A stretch of DNA of 8,145 nucleotides, taken from NCBI GenBank assembly GCA_029850565.1, contig JARCRR010000194.1:1-8145 (forward strand), given 5' to 3'. The notes under the pieces were generated by a model. That model made no database searches. It was not told where the DNA came from and worked only from the letters and a program-made list of their open reading frames with translations. Every line of letters starts with the position of its first letter. Within the stretch, counting starts at the first letter, position 1. This document shows, piece by piece, positions 4,801-8,145 of this stretch. This DNA is from Gallionella sp. Lineage in GTDB: Bacteria; Pseudomonadota; Gammaproteobacteria; Burkholderiales; Gallionellaceae. Made by a program: the position numbers and the translations under genes.

Positions 4801-5955
4801 TCAGTTGAGAGCGTGACGTGCCAACATCTTCTTCAGCGGCACGATCTTGTTGGTGGCGGAGAGGCCGATGTTGCGCAAGGTGCGCAGGACCGGGTTGTCG
4901 TTGACGAACAGGTGTTTCAACGCATCCGTGGTGAGTTGCATGGAAAGGATGTCGGCCTTGCGGGCGCGTTCATAACGGCGCAGCAATCCCAAGTCGCCGC
5001 AATCCAGCGCACCGCGTTGTAGCAGCACTTGGGCCAATTCCCGCGCATCGTGCAGACCCAAGTTCACGCCATGCCCGGATAGTGGATGGATGTTATGCGC
5101 GGCATCGCCTATCAAGGCCAGGCGTGGCTTGGTCAGATGTGCCAGATTCAGCACGCGTAGCGAGAACGAGGCGGGCGGAGTGATGACCTGCAACTCGCCC
5201 AGCGTATGTTGGGAAGCCTCGGAAACACGAGCGCTGAGTTCTTCGTGAGTAAGCGCCAACAGTTCGGCCGATCTTTCCGGGCTGACCGACCACACGATGG
5301 AGATGCGTTTGCCCGGCAACGGCAGCAAGGCAAGGATGCCATCCTCAGTGAACCACTGATGGGCGATGCCACGGTGCGTCTTTGTGGTGGTGAAGTTGGC
5401 GACCACTCCGTGCTGATGATAGGGGGTGGGGACTTCCGGCATATTCGATTGATGACGCACCCAAGAGTCGCGACCATCCGCGCCGACGATGAGTTTGGCT
5501 TTGATCTCGCGCCCATCCTTCAATTTCAAATGAGCCGCATCGTCGTGCCAAGTGAGTTCGGCGCATTGAGCCGGCTGCAACAACGTGAGGTTTGCTTGAT
5601 CGTGCAGGGCTTTCCATAGCGCATGCTGGATCAGGCGGCTTTCCATGATGAAGGCCAGTTCGGGAGCGCCAAGCTGGTAGGCACTGAAGTTCAGTTTGGA
5701 ACCGGTATCGCCGAATACGCGCATCTCTTCGATCTGCTGGATACGGGATGTGTCCAGATGTTCCCACGCACCGCAGGTCTTCAGGAAGTCCACATTGCCG
5801 GGGGTGAAGGCGTAAATTCGACTATCCCACTCGGTCTCTAGGCTGGGTAGGTTCTGCCCCTCGACCAAGGCGATGCTTAAGTCGCTGTTCTTGAGAGAGG
5901 CTGCCAGTGCGGCCCCTACGATGCCGCCGCCTACGATAACGATGTCGAATTCCAT
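4801..5955 (-). CDS. FAD-dependent UbiH/UbiF/COQ6-family hydroxylase (ubiquinone biosynthesis)
   Basis: Members of this family are flavin monooxygenases that use O2 and NAD(P)H to hydroxylate the aromatic ring of ubiquinone precursors. The 384-residue product begins with the dinucleotide-binding motif IVGGGIVGAALA (Gly9-x-Gly11-x-x-Gly14) and an acidic residue at the end of the second strand (Glu32). The mid-protein VGADGRDSWVR is the DG motif that contacts FAD and NAD(P)H. GDAAHNIHPL (283-292) is the GD motif, followed by SGHGVNLG. In most relatives the latter reads G-Q-G, so His295 is unusual. The ATG at 5955 has AGGGA 6 bases upstream. Which ring position it hydroxylates (UbiH, UbiI, UbiF, UbiM or UbiL type) cannot be read from motifs, so no symbol is given. 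It is first in a two-gene operon with the dsbC-like gene and is divergent from dusB. Confidence 0.9.
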   Translation of the reverse strand: MEFDIVIVGGGIVGAALAASLKNSDLSIALVEGQNLPSLETEWDSRIYAFTPGNVDFLKTCGAWEHLDTSRIQQIEEMRVFGDTGSKLNFSAYQLGAPELAFIMESRLIQHALWKALHDQANLTLLQPAQCAELTWHDDAAHLKLKDGREIKAKLIVGADGRDSWVRHQSNMPEVPTPYHQHGVVANFTTTKTHRGIAHQWFTEDGILALLPLPGKRISIVWSVSPERSAELLALTHEELSARVSEASQHTLGELQVITPPASFSLRVLNLAHLTKPRLALIGDAAHNIHPLSGHGVNLGLHDARELAQVLLQRGALDCGDLGLLRRYERARKADILSMQLTTDALKHLFVNDNPVLRTLRNIGLSATNKIVPLKKMLARHALN

Positions 5956-5984
5956 ATCGAATCCCTAGAAGAATAATTCTGCGA

Positions 5985-5999
5985 GCAATCATAGCATGG
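5985..5999 (-). promoter_or_regulatory. Probable extended -10 promoter of the hydroxylase-dsbC pair
   Basis: On the minus strand TGC-TATGAT forms an extended -10 element. TATGAT occupies 5988-5993 and matches TATAAT at five of six bases, with TG three bases upstream. The -35 position lies in the AT-rich stretch at 6011-6016 and is poor, as is usual with extended -10 promoters. Transcription would start near 5981, about 25 bases before the hydroxylase ATG. The candidate Fis site at 6007-6021 covers the -35 position. Confidence 0.42.
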
Positions 6000-6006
6000 G
6001 GCAGTT

Positions 6007-6021
6007 GATTAAATTATAATC
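6007..6021 (+). promoter_or_regulatory. Candidate Fis binding site over the dusB-fis promoter
   Basis: GATTAAATTATAATC fits the 15-base Fis consensus G-N2-Y-A-N5-T-R-N2-C at every defined position: G1, T4, A5, T11, A12 and C15. Its centre is entirely A and T, which Fis favours because the minor groove narrows there. The site contains the -10 box (6015-6020), so bound Fis would exclude RNA polymerase. That agrees with the known autorepression of the E. coli dusB-fis operon. By chance such a match occurs about once per 1,000 positions. Confidence 0.5.
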
Positions 6022-6028
6022 AGCGCCC
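6015..6028 (+). promoter_or_regulatory. -10 box and GC-rich discriminator of the dusB-fis-purH promoter
   Basis: TATAAT at 6015-6020 is a perfect -10 box. It is followed by CAGCGCCC, a GC-rich discriminator of the kind seen in promoters repressed by ppGpp and DksA. The expected start, 6-8 bases after the -10, falls in the run of C residues at 6026-6028, leaving a leader of about 17-19 bases. A -35 box at the right distance (TAGCAT, 5992-5997) is poor, so activity may depend on other contacts or factors. Confidence 0.55.
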
Positions 6029-6044
6029 TTTTGGAAATGCCCCC

Positions 6045-7055
6045 ATGCAAATCGGCCGTTATAAATTGAAAAACAACCTTATCGTCGCACCCATGGCAGG
6101 CGTGACCGATAGACCGTTCCGCATGTTGTGCAAGCGCATGGGCGCAGGTATGGCTGTGTCCGAAATGGTCGCTTCCAATTCCTTGCTCTACGGTTCCGAG
6201 AAGACAAAACGCCGCGCCAACCACGAAGGCGAGGTCGACCCCATCTCCGTGCAGATCGTCGGTGCCGATCCCAAGATGCTGGCTCAGGCCGCACGCTACA
6301 ACGTGGATCACGGTGCGCAGATCATCGACATCAATATGGGCTGTCCGGCCAAAAAGATATGCAATGTGATGGCAGGTTCCGCACTGATGCAGAACGAGAA
6401 ACTGGTGGCCGAGATATTGGAGGCCGTGGTCGGCGCGGTGGACGTGCCAGTCACCTTGAAGATACGTACCGGTTGGGACAAACAAAATCGCAATGCGGTG
6501 AACATCGCACGCATCGCCGAATCCAGCGGCATCCAGGCACTCGCCATCCATGGCCGTACCCGTGCCTGTGCCTACACCGGCGATGCGGAATACGAAACCA
6601 TCCGTGCCGTTAAAGATGCGGTGCGTATTCCCATCATCGCCAACGGCGACATCACCACACCGGAGAAGGCGCGCTTCGTGTTGCAACACACGGGCGTCGA
6701 TGCCGTGATGATCGGCCGCGCCGCGCAAGGGCGTCCGTGGCTGTTCCGCGAGATCGAATACTTCCTGAACACAGGTACACATCTCGTCGCGCCCGAGGTG
6801 AATGAGATTTGTCGCGTGTTGCTGGGCCACGTGAGCGACCTGTACGACTTTTATGGTGATCTCCCCGGGCTGCGCGTGGCACGCAAGCACATCTCTTGGT
6901 ACACCAAAGGATTGCATGGTTCTGCCGCCTTCCGTTTCCGCATGAACCAGTTGGAAACCATCGATGAGCAGTTGCAGGCAGTGAATGATTTTTTTGATGA
7001 ATTGCAAAGCAACGGATCGCATTTGCATTATGTGGAGGCAGGGGAAGTGCAATGA
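6045..7055 (+). CDS. dusB: tRNA-dihydrouridine synthase B
   Basis: Dus enzymes are FMN-dependent and reduce uridine to dihydrouridine in the tRNA D-loop with NADPH; DusB of E. coli modifies U17. The product has 336 residues (E. coli 321), with a TIM-barrel domain and a C-terminal helical tRNA-binding domain. Family markers in order are APMAGVTDRPFR (15-26), SEMV (39-42), QIVGADP (70-76), INMGCPAKKICN (96-107) with the proton-donor Cys100, LKIRTGW (138-144) with Lys139, and AIHGRTR (167-173) with His169. NGDI and IGRAAQGRPW follow, the latter for FMN phosphate binding. The ATG at 6045 is preceded by GGAAA about 9 bases upstream. The last codons overlap the fis start as ATGA. Standing directly before fis is a long-conserved arrangement in beta- and gammaproteobacteria and supports DusB rather than DusA or DusC. 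Confidence 0.97.
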   Translation: MQIGRYKLKNNLIVAPMAGVTDRPFRMLCKRMGAGMAVSEMVASNSLLYGSEKTKRRANHEGEVDPISVQIVGADPKMLAQAARYNVDHGAQIIDINMGCPAKKICNVMAGSALMQNEKLVAEILEAVVGAVDVPVTLKIRTGWDKQNRNAVNIARIAESSGIQALAIHGRTRACAYTGDAEYETIRAVKDAVRIPIIANGDITTPEKARFVLQHTGVDAVMIGRAAQGRPWLFREIEYFLNTGTHLVAPEVNEICRVLLGHVSDLYDFYGDLPGLRVARKHISWYTKGLHGSAAFRFRMNQLETIDEQLQAVNDFFDELQSNGSHLHYVEAGEVQ

Positions 7056-7303
7056 GTGATTGCCCGATCAACGAGAACGACATCGCCAAGCATGTGCGCA
7101 AAGCGGTGAACGACTATTTCAAAGACCTGGATGGCGAGGAGCCATCCTGTGGCGTGTACGATATGGTGATCTGTTGTGTGGAAAAGCCGCTGATCGAGAC
7201 AGTTCTACTGCATGCCGAAGGCAACCAGACACGCACTGCCGAATTGCTCGGCATCAATCGCAACACCCTGCGCAAAAAGATGCAGCAATACAAGATCAAA
7301 TAA
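7052..7303 (+). CDS. fis: Nucleoid-associated DNA-binding protein Fis
   Basis: Fis is a dimeric DNA-bending protein that peaks in fast growth, activates rRNA and tRNA promoters and represses its own operon. The 83-residue product has the C-terminal helix-turn-helix GNQTRTAELLGINRNTLRKK (57-76). Asn69, Arg70, Thr72, Arg74 and Lys75 match the E. coli DNA-contacting residues Asn84, Arg85, Thr87, Arg89 and Lys90. The dimer core VEKPLIETVL precedes it. The N-terminal segment YFKDLDGEEP is typical of betaproteobacterial Fis. Compared with E. coli (98 residues) about 16 N-terminal residues are missing, including half of the beta-hairpin that activates DNA invertases. It has four cysteines, including a Cys41-Cys42 pair. 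The start codon overlaps the dusB stop (ATGA), with GGGGA 6 bases upstream, which indicates translational coupling. purH follows 15 bases after the stop. Confidence 0.95.
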   Translation: MSDCPINENDIAKHVRKAVNDYFKDLDGEEPSCGVYDMVICCVEKPLIETVLLHAEGNQTRTAELLGINRNTLRKKMQQYKIK

Positions 7304-7318
7304 CTACTGGGAAACATC

Positions 7319-8145
7319 ATGGCAACCATCACACAAGCACTCATCAGCGTATCGGATAAATCCGGCATCCTCGAATTCGCCAAAGGCCTTGACGCACTCG
7401 GCGTGAAGATTTTGTCTACCGGAGGTACGGCCAAGCTGCTCGCCGACAGCGGCGTGCCTTGCACCGAAGTCGCTGACTACACCGGCTTCCCCGAGATGCT
7501 GGACGGCCGCGTGAAGACGCTGCAACCCAAGGTTCACGCGGGTATTCTGGCGCGCCGCGATCTGCCAGAACACGTCGCGACCTTGAAGCAGCACGACATC
7601 CCGACCATCGACTTGGTGGTGGTGAATCTGTATCCGTTCGCGGCGACCATCGCCAAACCCGGCTGTACATTGGAAGACGCCATCGAGAACATCGACATCG
7701 GCGGTCCGACCATGGTGCGCTCCGCTGCCAAGAACTACGCGCACGTTGCCATCGTCACCGACCCGGCCGATTACGCGGATGTGTTGGCCGAGATGCAGAC
7801 CAACAAGGGTGCTGTGAGCGACGCGACCCGTTTCGATCTGGCCAAGAAAGCCTTCTCGCACACCGCCGCCTACGACAGCATGATCAGCAACTATCTGACT
7901 GCCATCAACAGCGACGGCACGAAGAGCGAGTTCCCTGCGCAGATCAACTTCAATTTCGCCAAGGTGCAAGACATGCGCTACGGTGAGAACCCACATCAGC
8001 ACGCCGCGTTCTATCGTGACCTGAACCCAGTCAAAGGCGGCATCTCCGATTACACCCAAGTGCAGGGTAAAGAACTTTCCTACAACAACATCGGCGACTC
8101 CGATGCGGCGTGGGAATTGGTCAAGACCTTCGACGCGCCTGCGTG
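7319..8145 (+). CDS. purH: Bifunctional AICAR transformylase/IMP cyclohydrolase PurH, 3' end outside window
   Basis: PurH carries out the last two steps of IMP synthesis: formylation of AICAR from 10-formyl-THF, then ring closure of FAICAR. The first 275 residues of an expected 520 or so are visible, and the frame stays open to the window edge. The N-terminal cyclohydrolase domain (methylglyoxal-synthase-like fold) shows ALISVSDKSG, LSTGGTAKLL (32-41), GRVKTLQPKVHAGIL (63 onward, with Lys66), NLYPF and IDIGGPTMVRSAAKN. The start of the transformylase domain is marked by RYGENPHQ (Tyr221 to Gln227) and LSYNNIGDSDAAW. The ATG at 7319 has GGGA 6 bases upstream. It follows fis by 15 bases with no terminator between, so it is probably the third gene of the dusB operon, placing purine synthesis under the same growth-linked promoter. 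Confidence 0.96.
   Translation, partial: MATITQALISVSDKSGILEFAKGLDALGVKILSTGGTAKLLADSGVPCTEVADYTGFPEMLDGRVKTLQPKVHAGILARRDLPEHVATLKQHDIPTIDLVVVNLYPFAATIAKPGCTLEDAIENIDIGGPTMVRSAAKNYAHVAIVTDPADYADVLAEMQTNKGAVSDATRFDLAKKAFSHTAAYDSMISNYLTAINSDGTKSEFPAQINFNFAKVQDMRYGENPHQHAAFYRDLNPVKGGISDYTQVQGKELSYNNIGDSDAAWELVKTFDAPA

Noticed and set aside
6005..6022. FNR/ANR-like box, TTGAT and ATCA arms upstream of dusB
   Set aside because: The arms are 9 bases apart rather than the required 4, so the palindrome does not fit FNR. The Fis consensus explains the same bases better.
6009..7052. 347-codon minus-strand open frame
   Set aside because: It is the exact antisense of dusB. The composition is rich in His and Cys, as expected from the complement of a GC-biased gene, and no family is recognisable.
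7304..8059. 251-codon minus-strand open frame
   Set aside because: It is antisense to purH, which has every family motif; no ribosome site or family likeness on the other strand.

Overview
The window reads as an ordinary core-chromosome segment of a betaproteobacterium. The protein sequences, the dusB-fis-purH order and the moderately high GC content fit the Nitrosomonadales, with Gallionellaceae (Sideroxydans-like) the closest guess. That placement rests on remembered gene order and family likeness, not on a search. I see no transposase, phage gene, CRISPR array, toxin-antitoxin pair or defence gene. Gene density is high, and no gene-free stretch exceeds about 120 bases.

Layout. Bases 1-518 hold the C-terminal catalytic half of the recombinase XerD, cut by the window edge. 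A tRNA-Ala with anticodon CGC lies on the minus strand just after it (536-611). Its probable promoter stands back to back with the probable promoter of rpiA. Next come rpiA (ribose-5-phosphate isomerase), phoU (phosphate signalling regulator) and a Ppx/GppA family phosphatase, all on the plus strand. phoU and ppx are separated by one stop codon and two sense codons in the same frame. Bases 3727-4077 encode RNase P RNA (rnpB), with a hairpin and an extended -10 promoter just upstream.

From 4072 to 5955 a minus-strand pair encodes an FAD-dependent UbiH/COQ6-family hydroxylase followed by a DsbC-type periplasmic disulfide isomerase. The stop codon of the dsbC-like gene lies inside the 3' strand of the rnpB P1 helix. 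A divergent 89-base control region (5956-6044) separates this pair from the plus-strand dusB-fis-purH cluster; purH runs off the right edge.

How the parts relate. phoU and ppx probably form a phosphate/polyphosphate unit, possibly preceded by a degenerate Pho box, although no pst, phoB or phoR gene is in view. dusB (tRNA dihydrouridine synthase), fis (nucleoid protein) and purH (last two steps of IMP synthesis) look co-transcribed. Their promoter has a perfect -10 TATAAT, a GC-rich discriminator, and a 15-base match to the Fis consensus overlapping the -10. This suggests Fis autorepression, and possibly Fis control of the divergent hydroxylase/dsbC pair.

I did not find a previously undescribed system. 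The items most worth a second look are the Fis site in its own operon promoter, the cysteine-containing short-armed Fis, the rnpB/dsbC overlap, the in-frame phoU-ppx junction and the GHG variant in the hydroxylase.
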